The notes under the pieces: generated by a model | Database searches by the model: none | Seen by the model: only the letters and a program-made list of their open reading frames with translations | What the model was told of the DNA's origin: nothing | Translations under genes and position numbers: made by a program | Virus record (IMG/VR): IMGVR_UViG_3300002231_001584 | Coordinates: 1-21,644 of that record | Length of the DNA stretch: 21,644 nucleotides | DNA from: a virus | Reading direction: 5' to 3' (one strand) | In this document: positions 9,547-16,307 of the stretch, piece after piece | How the letters are laid out: every line of letters starts with the position of its first letter | Numbering within the stretch: position 1 is the stretch's first letter

Positions 9547-9718
9547 TTATGTTCTCCAATTTAAGGCGGTCAAGGAATTTATTATTATACTTTGGTCTGA
9601 TTCCATTACAACTAACAATATCATCTATTAAACTCTTTCCTTTCCCTCGTCCACAATTTTGCCCATTATTGAACGAAAATGGGCACTCTTTATCTATTTT
9701 TTTACAAAAATCGAACAT
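9509..9718 (-). CDS. Small cysteine-containing protein between TerL and portal
   Basis: This encodes 69 residues from the ATG at 9718, just after the TerL stop at 9732, and overlaps the portal start by 38 bases. Four cysteines in the first half (C5, C12, C22, C37), within a glycine/lysine stretch (NNGQNCGRGKGKSLIDD), suggest a metal-binding knuckle. The rest is basic and helical. The tight packing with its neighbours supports a real gene. The function is unknown; a small packaging or DNA-binding accessory is possible but not shown. Confidence 0.6.
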   Translation of the reverse strand: MFDFCKKIDKECPFSFNNGQNCGRGKGKSLIDDIVSCNGIRPKYNNKFLDRLKLENINVRYKEKEIKQG

Positions 9719-9731
9719 AAAATAGCCCTTT

Positions 9732-11366
9732 CTATCTGAATTGCCAAGTATTGGTAACAGTTTTTTTAAATTTCTTCTTTAATGATACTGTCAATTTTCT
9801 GTTTTGGTTGGGATAAGCTCTTGAGACTCCTATGTGTAAAGCATCGATTGTATCATCATGCGCCATCTTTGCACCGAAGGTAACGATCTCATTTTCCAAA
9901 TCGTACATAGTATTTTCTCTAATAAAGATTTTACTGGCTAAAAAACGCTGTCCAAGACTCGTATAAATACGATTTACCTTATCAGTCTTGCCAACAGGCT
10001 TAACAGGAATGACAATTATATCCCATCGGTTGAGAGTATTTCTTCTGTCATCGAGGGCTTGGAAGACAGAGCGTGTCATAGCCACATCTTCAACAGCGGC
10101 TGAGATGACATGGTAAGAATTATAAAAATCTATGATATAATCAATTACCCCTTTCCCACCTATCAGCTCACCAGAAAGATTACGTTGACCATAAGTAGGG
10201 ATATTCCTTCTGCGTTCATATTGCAGAACATAAACTTCATTTTTAGAATTTAAAGCGAATACTATTATTACCGAGAAATCAGCATGCTTGGTATTTATAT
10301 CTGTTGCCGGATCACAACCAATAAAAATGTTTACCTGCTCACGCTTGCCATTAGGATGTGCAATCCAATTCTGATCATCCGAACGGACATATTCAACATC
10401 ATGGTATCTAATGACTTTTCTACCTAAAGGAGCCGTTTCATCATTTTGTACCCGAAGTAAATATTCCTGATAATATCCTTGTACCCCTCTGGGGCTTGTG
10501 GCTATCTGGGCTTTCCTTGAAGCAAGATATTCTTTTGTTAGTCTCTCTGGCCATACCAAATTCCCTCTTTCATTGATAGCAGGATAATATAATATTGTCC
10601 ATGCCAAAACCCTGCGGAGATCAGGATCATCTTTGATCTTTTCATATCGTTCGATCATAGATTGCGTGAAACCTGCATAATGGACAGGGGTATTTATGAA
10701 GATAAATTTATTACCTAATTGCCCTTGCTCAATGCCGGGCATCAAAGCATTGGTGATGGTATCAGCAAATTTGTCGCGTGCATTATCTGTGATGGTATTC
10801 TGCTCATTCTCAGCATCATCAGCGATAATACAACTATAACGCTCTGCGCCAGTATCAACAGAAGACATCGTATCACCACGCAAAGAAGTAAGGTTCGAGG
10901 CTGATAGCATCCTGTCATCATATTTTGTCGTAATATCTTCCGCAGTCCATCGGCGACCCTTGAGATTACCAAAGACTTCAATGATCTTCTTATTAAACTC
11001 CAGCATGTCTTTGATGTATTGCGTATTATTTTGAGATTTTCTTTGAGATGATGACACCCAACCAATGTGCTCAGTCCTTCGTTGTCCAATACCCCATTCT
11101 TCTGCTACTTTAGAAAAACAAAGCTTTCTAAGGATATGTGCCTTGCATAAGGTAGTCTTAGCAAAGTCTCTGGTAGCAATGAGGGCAATAGGCTTTTTAT
11201 CTAATTTGTCAAATTCTTCCATCACCTCATAATGTGCCGGTGGAGAAGGAGCTTTCTGGAAATCGGGAAGAAAAAGTTTCCCAAAAGCAATCGTGGACTT
11301 AGATGCTTTCAGGAGAGCTTTTTCCATTTTGGATAGGTTGGGAAATTTTAGGTTTAGATTACTCAT
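9732..11366 (-). CDS. terL: Terminase large subunit (ATPase and nuclease)
   Basis: This encodes 544 residues, a normal TerL length. It pumps DNA into the prohead using ATP and cuts the concatemer. The N-terminal ATPase domain has a variant Walker A, ATRDFAKTT (residues 64-72, Lys70), a Walker B CIIADDAE (179-186, acidic residues 183, 184 and 186) and a coupling motif FINTP (224-226 core). The C-terminal RNase H-like nuclease has acidic residues in GCDPATD (D352, D356), AVEDVAM (E426, D427) and HDDTIDAL (D504, D505, D508), all three expected clusters. The frame is intact. Upstream are TerS and a small Lys-rich gene; downstream the portal. The ATPase motif reads R-x-F-x-K-T rather than the classical GK[TS], as in many podovirus terminases. 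Confidence 0.95.
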   Translation of the reverse strand: MSNLNLKFPNLSKMEKALLKASKSTIAFGKLFLPDFQKAPSPPAHYEVMEEFDKLDKKPIALIATRDFAKTTLCKAHILRKLCFSKVAEEWGIGQRRTEHIGWVSSSQRKSQNNTQYIKDMLEFNKKIIEVFGNLKGRRWTAEDITTKYDDRMLSASNLTSLRGDTMSSVDTGAERYSCIIADDAENEQNTITDNARDKFADTITNALMPGIEQGQLGNKFIFINTPVHYAGFTQSMIERYEKIKDDPDLRRVLAWTILYYPAINERGNLVWPERLTKEYLASRKAQIATSPRGVQGYYQEYLLRVQNDETAPLGRKVIRYHDVEYVRSDDQNWIAHPNGKREQVNIFIGCDPATDINTKHADFSVIIVFALNSKNEVYVLQYERRRNIPTYGQRNLSGELIGGKGVIDYIIDFYNSYHVISAAVEDVAMTRSVFQALDDRRNTLNRWDIIVIPVKPVGKTDKVNRIYTSLGQRFLASKIFIRENTMYDLENEIVTFGAKMAHDDTIDALHIGVSRAYPNQNRKLTVSLKKKFKKTVTNTWQFR

Positions 11367-11371
11367 CTATA

Positions 11372-11674
11372 TTATTTTTCGCCTAAGACAAGTTTAAATA
11401 CTGCGATTTGTCCTTCATAATTAGCAAGCTGTAGTTGTTGCTTCTTGAAATCAACAGATTTATTATTCTTCAAATTTTCGTAACAAGATAATGTATTCTG
11501 ATATTTTTCCCGGAAGGCTGTTACAGCTTCTGATATTTTATCTGCCTTATCAGCCTCTTTCTTTACTGGTGGTTCTTTAGGAATATTTACTGCCTTTTTA
11601 GGAGTATCAGTCGGATTTATCTTCTCCTTTGGCATTGCTTTCTTTGGGCTTGCTTTCTTCTTTGGACTCGGCAT
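11372..11674 (-). CDS. Small lysine-rich coiled-coil protein, overlaps TerS
   Basis: This encodes 100 residues. The ATG at 11674 has a strong ribosome site (AAAGGAGG, five bases before). It overlaps the end of the TerS frame by 68 bases in the +1 frame, so both frames code for Lys/Ser/Glu-rich low-complexity sequence there. The N-terminal 45 residues are Lys/Pro-rich and probably disordered (PKKKASPKKAMPKEKINP). The C-terminal half is a helical coiled coil (FREKYQNTLSCYENLKNN, then QLQLANYEGQIAVFKLVLGE). It ends six bases before TerL. Because nearby genes carry sequencing indels, it could instead be the C-terminal end of TerS split by one more extra base. The good ribosome site favours a separate gene. 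Confidence 0.6.
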   Translation of the reverse strand: MPSPKKKASPKKAMPKEKINPTDTPKKAVNIPKEPPVKKEADKADKISEAVTAFREKYQNTLSCYENLKNNKSVDFKKQQLQLANYEGQIAVFKLVLGEK

Positions 11675-12481
11675 TATTGCCTCCTTTTGGTTGGATTTCT
11701 AAAACTTCTTCTATTAATTCAGGATTGATATTTTTAAAAAAGCCTGTGTTTGAGGCTGGTTGTAGGGAGTGTTGTGAAGGAGCATCATGGTCGGGAACAG
11801 TACCTATCACCTGACCAACTTTTATGAGAGCATCAAAATTTCAAATCGATCAGACTTAGAATCTTCAGCTAATTTCTTTATATTCTTGAAAAACCATTCA
11901 TCCGTTACGCCAGATTTCTCTGCCGCTTTTTTGATATTTTCTTTTATCCCTGACACAATAACCTCTCTTCCCATCAGTTCTTTTATCTTGTATGTATAAT
12001 TGGCTTTTGGCCAAATATTAGCAATCAAATTTCTTGGGTCTTGACCCAAAGCATAAAGCTCGATGAATCTTTTGTCAGCCTTGCTAAGAGACTTCTTGCT
12101 CATGCGGTGTGCTATACCCGTATCTAATCCATTTAATGTATATCTACTTTTATGTTTATCAAAATCAGTATCCATCACATACGGAAGATAATCTCGTTTT
12201 TTCTCTTTATCAACTACGAAAGTTCCAACGACAGTTCTGACCATCGTTCTGGGATGCTGATAAGGCTTGTCTTTCCAGCGATGCTTACGCTCGGTATATG
12301 TTTTTCTATACAGAATCTGTGCTATACCACCATCATTAGCCTCAGCCCAATCGCCTATCTCAGCTTCTTCCCACCATAATAACTTCGGAACAACACCATG
12401 CTCAATGAGGAAATGTCTTTCAAATTCTTTTCTATCCTCGAAGACAAGATGTTCTATACCTTTAATCTTCTGTGATTTCAT
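11607..12481 (-). CDS. terS: Terminase small subunit-like protein, one missing base
   Basis: The first frame (ATG 12481) stops at 11822 after SDRFEILMLS. If one A is restored in the A4 run at 11835-11838, translation continues as SDRFEIFDALIKVGQVIGTV and on to the stop at 11607, giving 291 residues. The middle region (LSKADKRFIELYALGQDP, REVIVSGIKENIKKAAEKSGVTDEWFFKNIKKLAED) has the helix-turn-helix followed by a GVT-EW helix and a DRF-ALIK element seen in terminase small subunits. Those proteins recognise the packaging site and load TerL. The N-terminal 120 residues (WWEEAEIGDWAEANDGGIAQILYR) are an unfamiliar extra domain. Position immediately before TerL supports the call. The last 40 residues are Lys/Glu/Ser-rich and overlap the next gene. 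Confidence 0.7.
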
Positions 12482-12492
12482 ATAATATCTAT

Positions 12493-13177
12493 TTATACTC
12501 TCTCTATTGGTGGTGGTGGGTTGACACTTATATTGGACTTCGGTTTATCTTTCGGTTCTCCTTTAGTAACTTCAGCCACCTTCTCCTTCTTAACTTTAGG
12601 AGGGTCGATCTTCTCTTCCTACTTTTTTAACATCAACCTTCGCGACATTCTCTCCCTCCACCTTTTTTACTTTTTGTTTTCTTTTCTTCTTGCCATTTAT
12701 TATCTCAACTAACCTCAACCCACAAACGCTGGCGATGGCAGTAAGCAGTCTCAGGTTAAGTGTCATATTGGTGTAGATGGTATTAGCATTAGGCTTACCC
12801 GTTTTATACATATGCCCAAATTGACCAGCATTATAACTAAGATAAAAAGTATATCGAAGAAGAAATGCTCCCTTGAAGTTAAGACTTTTCTGGAAAGCCT
12901 CAATATTATTAGAACAACCCTTGCTCATCTGGAATTTCAACTCAGTAGCAAGAGCCGCATGGGTGCAAAGAAGATCATATAAAACAGATGACAATTCCTT
13001 TTTAAAAGCGGGGCTGAAACGAAGGTTGCTGATGATAGACTTCTGCATCACCCTTAACACAGCACCCACTTTGTACGATAACTCCAGATATAAGAAATCT
13101 TTCATCATAGTGTTGTCAGGAATTGTAATTTGTTTTTCTTCTATCTTTTTCTGAAAAGCATCTAAAGTTTGTAACAT
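12493..13177 (-). CDS. Unknown helical protein with lysine/proline-rich tail, one extra base
   Basis: The ATG at 13177 follows an AGGAGGATAG ribosome site. The first frame stops at 12596. Removing one base of the CC pair at 12618-12619 joins KVDVKKVEEK to IDPPKVKKEKVAEVTKGEPK and on to the stop at 12493, for a 227-residue protein. The first 150 residues are mostly helical (DTMMKDFLYLELSYKV style), with an FGHMYKTGKPNANTIYTNM motif in the middle. The tail from about residue 165 alternates Lys, Val and Glu and is likely disordered. I do not recognise the family. It lies between the RepL-like gene and TerS in the leftward operon. Confidence 0.65.
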
Positions 13178-13185
13178 CTATCCTC

Positions 13186-13635
13186 CTATTCTTTGTCTTT
13201 GCTGTAATATGACATTAGTACGTCAAAACGTCTAATCTTCTTTTTCTTAGCCTTTGCAGAATCAAATAAAATATTTGGGTTTACCTGAAAGCCAAGCTCA
13301 AGCTCTTTTAAAATATCATTCTCTAAAAGCCTTGCTATGACAGAATAAACAGTGCCACGCGATACTTCCGTATGGCGAATGACCATCTCTTTTGTAACAA
13401 CAACACGATTGAGATGATCTCTATTCTCAATAAAATATAATAATACTTTCATTGCTTTATCGCTAATCAATCCAACAGCATACAATAGATTGTCAAGCCA
13501 CACTTTCTCCCATCCTATATCAACATCATAATGTTCAAAGTGTCCTGTCATTACTATCTCACCCGTTTCAGGATCAACAAGCTCTTTAAAGCCCATAATC
13601 TTTTTTCCTTTTCCAAGGGTCTTGTCATCTATCAC
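13186..13635 (-). CDS. RepL-like winged-helix protein
   Basis: The start is the GTG at 13635, five bases after GGAGG within a complete AGGAGGTGAT ribosome site. An earlier in-frame GTG at 13641 lies inside that site and is not used. The product has 149 residues. It begins with DPETGEI and then WEKVWLDNLLYAVGLISDKAMKVLLYFIENRD. A winged helix follows: VVVTKEMVIRHTEVSRGTVYSVIARLL with NDILKE and a final FQVNPNILF strand. This is the layout of the Firmicute plasmid replication protein family RepL (Pfam RepL), in which a wHTH binds DNA. It could act as a replication initiator or as a transcription regulator. Its place close to the non-coding divergent region is notable. Family recognition is from memory of the pattern, without a search. 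Confidence 0.72.
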   Translation of the reverse strand: MIDDKTLGKGKKIMGFKELVDPETGEIVMTGHFEHYDVDIGWEKVWLDNLLYAVGLISDKAMKVLLYFIENRDHLNRVVVTKEMVIRHTEVSRGTVYSVIARLLENDILKELELGFQVNPNILFDSAKAKKKKIRRFDVLMSYYSKDKE

Positions 13636-13646
13636 GATCACCTCCT

Positions 13647-14075
13647 TTATAATGGTATCGTAAATTCAAAGTCTTCAGAAGCATAATCTTTTTCATCATC
13701 GTCATATATTATTTCAATATCTGGACGTGAGCTAATCAATCTGTTTGTTATCCACTTCTTATAATCATTGTTTCTTTTCTCTAAATCTTTCTTGATATCG
13801 TCTCGCTTAGACTCACTACGTTTCCATACAATGCTCTTAGGAAGATCACCTTCAAAGTTCTTCATCCAACTACTCGGAAGGCGAGGATGGCTAAATATAT
13901 CAGGACGTTTAACTTCTTCTTCTTCCTCTGGAATAACAAAAGTATCAAGATTATATGACAATCGACTGCCTTCTGGAAAGTTCTTTCCTATATTATATCT
14001 CTTTCCCTTCTCGTCTAAATAATAAAACGAACCATCATCGTCTCTGAATATCTTATCTTCACTTATCAATGACAT
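13647..14075 (-). CDS. Acidic hypothetical protein
   Basis: This encodes 142 residues with a GGGAGGAAGTA ribosome site before the ATG at 14075. It overlaps the stop of the upstream gene by one base (TAATG). The protein starts with a short strand-like part (FRDDDGSFYYLDEKGKRYNIG), has an acidic run EEEEEVKRPD, then a helical basic patch (KRSESKRDDIKKDLEKRNND) and ends acidic (DDDEKDYASEDFEF). No cysteines, membrane segments or enzyme motifs are seen. It is the second gene of the leftward operon. The function is unknown. Confidence 0.6.
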   Translation of the reverse strand: MSLISEDKIFRDDDGSFYYLDEKGKRYNIGKNFPEGSRLSYNLDTFVIPEEEEEVKRPDIFSHPRLPSSWMKNFEGDLPKSIVWKRSESKRDDIKKDLEKRNNDYKKWITNRLISSRPDIEIIYDDDEKDYASEDFEFTIPL

Positions 14076-14230
14076 TACTTCCTCCCATCTTTAGGATAAA
14101 CATATTTACATCTGCCACAAACAGTCCACTCTCTACCTTTAAATTCCCATGGCTTAGATCCCTTCGCAGGGGTATGACCAAAATGCCTACATATAAAATT
14201 TAAAAACCGCTTCCACCTATCCTCTCCCAT
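14075..14230 (-). CDS. Small zinc-ribbon-like protein, first gene of the leftward operon
   Basis: This encodes 51 residues from the ATG at 14230 with an AAAAGGAGTGTT ribosome site. A Cys/His cluster near residue 18 (CRHFGHTP) and a CGRCKY pair near residue 42 form a plausible zinc-binding module, with conserved-looking PWEFKGREWTVCGRC between them. This pattern occurs in many small phage zinc-ribbon proteins. The stop overlaps the next start (TAATG). It is the first gene downstream of the divergent non-coding region, so it is probably made early or constitutively with this operon. Confidence 0.65.
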   Translation of the reverse strand: MGEDRWKRFLNFICRHFGHTPAKGSKPWEFKGREWTVCGRCKYVYPKDGRK

Positions 14231-14256
14231 AACACTCCTTTTATTTAATATACTTC

Positions 14257-14286
14257 AATATAATACAATTATATCTAACCTTCCAA
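14257..14286 (-). promoter_or_regulatory. Leftward promoter candidate 1
   Basis: Reading leftward, TTGGAA (14286-14281) and TATATT (14262-14257) are separated by 18 bases. The -35 is part of an AATATTGGA repeat. Transcription would start about 20 bases before the 14230 gene, giving a short leader with its ribosome site. Sigma-70 type by sequence only. Confidence 0.5.
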
Positions 14287-14289
14287 TAT

Positions 14290-14319
14290 TCTATACATAT
14301 TTTATCCCCTTTTTTCCAA
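14290..14319 (-). promoter_or_regulatory. Leftward promoter candidate 2
   Basis: A second TTGGAA (14319-14314) and TATAGA (14295-14290), again with an 18-base spacer, lies directly upstream of candidate 1. The same AATATTGGA repeat supplies its -35, so the two may be tandem copies of one promoter module. Confidence 0.45.
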
Positions 14320-14323
14320 TATT

Positions 14324-14341
14324 TTGGACATTTATGTCCAA
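14324..14341. promoter_or_regulatory. Perfect palindrome, operator candidate
   Basis: TTGGACAT-TT-ATGTCCAA is a perfect 8-base inverted repeat with a two-base centre. It overlaps the end of the third TCCAATATT repeat and lies just upstream of the leftward promoter candidates. This is the size and symmetry of a dimeric repressor or regulator site. Confidence 0.55.
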
Positions 14342-14621
14342 TATTTTATACTACTTTTTGAGTCATAGCAAGGATCTAACTACCTCTCTCTCTTAGTATT
14401 ATAGAGGAGAGTTTTAAAAAAGGCTTTTTTCACTTTTTTGAAACCGACGATAAACTCATTCACTTTGTATAATCGTAAACTTACATTATTATTTTAGTAT
14501 AAAAAAATTATACTTATTCCGAACCAATATTTATATCACAAATTTTATAAAAATTTTGTCGCTTGAGAATGTATTCATCTATGGTACCCCCAAAATCGGG
14601 TTTTACTTTTTGCCTTTTAGG

Positions 14622-14650
14622 TTGAAACTCGATTCAAACTATTCTATTCA
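14622..14650 (+). promoter_or_regulatory. Weak rightward promoter candidate
   Basis: TTGAAA (14622-14627) and TATTCA (14645-14650) have a 17-base spacer and lie just upstream of the first rightward gene. The -35 is part of an inverted repeat TTGAA-6-TTCAA. The -10 matches poorly, so this is a low-confidence call. Confidence 0.3.
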
Positions 14651-14668
14651 TTTAATTAGGAGTCTACC

Positions 14669-14968
14669 ATGGCTATTCAAGAACTTGCGTTTATTAATGA
14701 AGAAGGAAGACCAGTTAGGTATCTTGCCGATCTTACAGAGATTGACAAGACCAACTGGAGCGAAGATCGTATTGCCTATGAGAAAGAGCTTACCAAATTG
14801 GGGTGTGAAGAGCCCCACTGGGAGCAAGTCTCTCTAAACGGGAAAGGAACCGTGAGAGAGCGGACGAAACGGGCAATCATCAAGTCTACCACCCTTGCGG
14901 CAATTGTACGCAAGCAAGCCTTTAAAGACGGGCTTGAGGAGAAAGAAGTCTTCGATCCTATTGATTAA
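14669..14968 (+). CDS. First rightward gene, small conserved-looking phage protein of unknown function
   Basis: This encodes 99 residues. The ATG at 14669 follows an AGGAG ribosome site. The gene uses more G and C than its neighbours (for example CGG, GGG, GAG codons). The sequence has an N-terminal FINEEGRPVRYLADL, a charged middle and a strongly basic helical C-terminal region (RERTKRAIIKSTTLAAIVRKQAF) that could bind nucleic acid or a protein partner. It is a stand-alone unit: an intrinsic terminator follows directly. As the first gene after the divergent promoter region it is expected to be expressed early and strongly. I do not recognise a family. Confidence 0.75.
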   Translation: MAIQELAFINEEGRPVRYLADLTEIDKTNWSEDRIAYEKELTKLGCEEPHWEQVSLNGKGTVRERTKRAIIKSTTLAAIVRKQAFKDGLEEKEVFDPID

Positions 14969-14975
14969 TTGAGAA

Positions 14976-14994
14976 CCCCCTTCGGGGGGATTTT
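14976..14994 (+). terminator. Intrinsic terminator after first rightward gene
   Basis: A CCCCC-TTCG-GGGGG hairpin (14976-14989) with a UUCG-type loop is followed by ATTTT. It lies eight bases after the stop of the 14669 gene, so most transcripts from its promoter should end here and downstream genes may need another promoter or antitermination. Confidence 0.85.
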
Positions 14995-15084
14995 CAAGAA
15001 CGAAGTCTCGCTACGCTCGTTTTTATTAGAGCGTCTACCTTAGAATATAGAATAAACTAACTAAATAATAAGGAATATTTAGTA

Positions 15085-15185
15085 GTAATCAGAAGCTTTT
15101 CTTCAGCCAATGGATAAAGGGCGGTGATACCGACACAAGCTGATAAATAGAGTAACGTGATCTCATCAATCATTATTCTGATTAC
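15085..15185 (+). ncRNA. Candidate structured RNA
   Basis: A ten-base perfect helix is possible between GTAATCAGAA (15085-15094) and TTCTGATTAC (15176-15185). Inside it are CAGC/GCTG (15104-15107 with 15139-15142), CGGT-GAT-ACCG (15122-15132) and TGAT-CTC-ATCA (15158-15168). The 215-base gap around it (15000-15220) has no gene with a ribosome site. The structure is unlike any class I can name and could arise by chance in AT-rich DNA. Confidence 0.3.
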
Positions 15186-15220
15186 CACCAAGTATTTTAA
15201 CCAAATAAAAGGAGAACAAA

Positions 15221-15442
15221 ATGCAAATATCCACAACAAAAAGCAGCTTAAATCATTCCATACCTTTTCAAATAACAATAAGATTAGACAATGAAGAAGA
15301 ATATGATAATCTTCTTTCTATAATAAATGAAGAGATAGGGAGTATTAAAACTACTCCTTCAAGAGTTAAAATAGCTGCAACTATATTTAACATTCTTGAG
15401 GAAGCAAAGATTGAGAATAACTATACTATCAAAGATATTTAA
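15221..15442 (+). CDS. Small hypothetical protein
   Basis: This encodes 73 residues with an AAAAGGAGAACAAA ribosome site before the ATG. It is rich in Ile, Glu, Asn and Thr, with a beta-then-helix pattern (IPFQITIRLDNEEEYDNLLSIINEEIG, shown here as IPFQITIRLDN then EEEYDNLLSIINEEIG). It has no cysteine, signal or membrane segment. A short acidic helical protein of this type could be a protein-protein inhibitor, but nothing in the sequence says so. Function unknown. Confidence 0.65.
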   Translation: MQISTTKSSLNHSIPFQITIRLDNEEEYDNLLSIINEEIGSIKTTPSRVKIAATIFNILEEAKIENNYTIKDI

Positions 15443-15450
15443 CTATAACT

Positions 15451-15466
15451 GCCCTATTTAGAGGGC
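15451..15466 (+). other. Small hairpin before the 15481 gene
   Basis: GCCCT (15451-15455) pairs with AGGGC (15462-15466) around a six-base loop, just upstream of the AAAGGAA ribosome site of the next gene. There is no T tract, so it is more likely a leader hairpin than a terminator. Confidence 0.35.
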
Positions 15467-15480
15467 GAAAGGAATACCCC

Positions 15481-15910
15481 ATGACAAAGACATGGATAAT
15501 GATAAATGAAGGTCATACTCTACTTCCAGAGCAACAAGAAATTCTGGAAGAAAGGTATGGAAGTTGGGAAACTATACTTATCCCTGAAAAGGGATGGAGT
15601 ATAGAAGAAATGAGAAGTATAATCAATGATTCAAGATTTGAATCAACTCTCCAAGACGAAGTTATAAAGACAGTAGTGTTTGTATCTCCTATTGCTTATA
15701 TGATAGGGGAAATGAAATTAAATAAAGGATTCGACGAAGGAATCATGGAGAGTAACTCTTGGGAAGATATATATAAGATTTCTCCAGTTGTTAAGGTTTT
15801 CTTTAATGCCCATCGGGAAGCAAAAGAACTTCCCGGAGGAAAGATAATTCATACAATTGCTAAAGACAGGATGGCTAATTGGTATAATAGAAGTATTTCA
15901 AGGATACTGA
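15481..15910 (+). CDS. Unknown Rossmann-like small protein, possibly related to CRISPR-associated Csx20-type proteins; one extra base
   Basis: The uninterrupted frame from the ATG at 15481 continues through a terminator hairpin to 15951, which is suspicious. Dropping one base near 15862-15868 (for example the A of GACAGG) gives IIHTIAKDGWLIGIIEVFQGY and a stop at 15908-15910, just before the terminator loop; the product is then 142 residues. The N-terminal part has a strand plus helix of the type WIMINEGHTLLPEQQEILEERYG, then LIPEKGW, a central VVFVSPIAYMIGEM strand-loop-helix, and a C-terminal VKVFFNAHREAKELPGGKII segment. This order loosely recalls Csx20-like, Rossmann/CARF-type proteins, but I cannot confirm it. 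It is in an early gene cluster and ends at its own terminator. Confidence 0.55.
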
Positions 15911-15933
15911 TATCTTTCAGTATCCTATTTTTT
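15901..15933 (+). terminator. Intrinsic terminator
   Basis: A perfect ten-base stem (AGGATACTGA at 15901-15910 with TCAGTATCCT at 15917-15926, loop TATCTT) is followed by A and six T residues. The corrected stop of the 15481 gene lies in its first arm, and the ribosome site of the next gene follows at once. Confidence 0.88.
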
Positions 15934-15947
15934 AAGAAGGAGATATT

Positions 15948-16307
15948 ATGAATAACAACCAATTACTCTTAGAAAGTATCAAGCATTGGGAGAGATTACA
16001 AGAATACACCAATGAAGAAGATATTTTAAGAGAAGGCTTAAGTACACAAGATTGTGCTTTATGTTTAGAATACAATAATGTATTAATAAAAACTAAAGAC
16101 AATAATTGTATTGGTTGTCCAATTGCTACTGATACACATAAGAGATATTGTAAAGACACTCCTTATGAACCAGCCCTTAAATATTATGATACTGTTTACG
16201 AAGGAGCATTGTTGAATATATCAAAATGGCATAAGTTATGTCAGGCTGAGATAGATTATCTTAAATCATTAATCAAAAGAGAGGTTAAAGATGCTAACAA
16301 GAAATAA
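15948..16307 (+). CDS. Small zinc-binding phage protein
   Basis: This encodes 119 residues; the ATG at 15948 follows AAGAAGGAGATATT. Two cysteine pairs, CALC (near residues 36-39) and CIGC (near 54-57), and a further CKDTPY, form a pattern seen in a family of small phage proteins with a helical N-terminus (SIKHWERLQEY). The core is TQDCALCLEYNN then NNCIGCPIATDTHKRYC. Zinc binding is inferred from these pairs; what it binds is unknown. The end overlaps the next gene by 17 bases. Confidence 0.75.
   Translation: MNNNQLLLESIKHWERLQEYTNEEDILREGLSTQDCALCLEYNNVLIKTKDNNCIGCPIATDTHKRYCKDTPYEPALKYYDTVYEGALLNISKWHKLCQAEIDYLKSLIKREVKDANKK

Larger units (their letters stand above)
14282..14345. repeat. 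Three direct TCCAATATT repeats
   Basis: TCCAATATT occurs at 14282-14290, 14315-14323 and 14337-14345. A related CCAATATT lies at 14524-14531. Start-to-start distances are 33 and 22 bases, that is 3 and 2 turns of the helix at 11 bases per turn. They could be protein-binding iterons, operators or promoter boxes. Confidence 0.6.
14231..14668. other. Divergent non-coding region
   Basis: About 440 bases of very AT-rich sequence lie between the leftward and rightward blocks, with no convincing gene on either strand. It holds the TCCAATATT repeats, a perfect palindrome, tandem leftward promoters, a 7-base inverted repeat at 14496-14514 and a weak rightward promoter candidate. Short A/T tracts such as AAAAAAGGCTTTTTT near 14415-14430 add further weak inverted repeats. 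It is the likely place for transcription control and possibly a replication origin. Confidence 0.6.

Noticed and set aside
14556-14837. A plus-strand frame starting before the 14669 gene
   Set aside because: It overlaps the better supported gene in another frame and starts with no ribosome site; its sequence is a frame-shifted copy of that gene's.
14995-15035. A second hairpin, ACGA...TCGT with TTTTT, after the first terminator
   Set aside because: Only four base pairs form; the 14976 terminator explains the site already.
15020-15060. TTAGAGCGTCTACCTTAGAA resembles a fragment of a tRNA D-arm and anticodon arm
   Set aside because: No acceptor or T arm can be folded around it, so it is not called as a tRNA or attachment site.
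15057-15278. A minus-strand frame of 73 codons, partly hydrophobic
   Set aside because: It crosses the ribosome site and start of the 15221 gene, has no ribosome site of its own and covers the hairpin-rich region; a random open frame is more likely.
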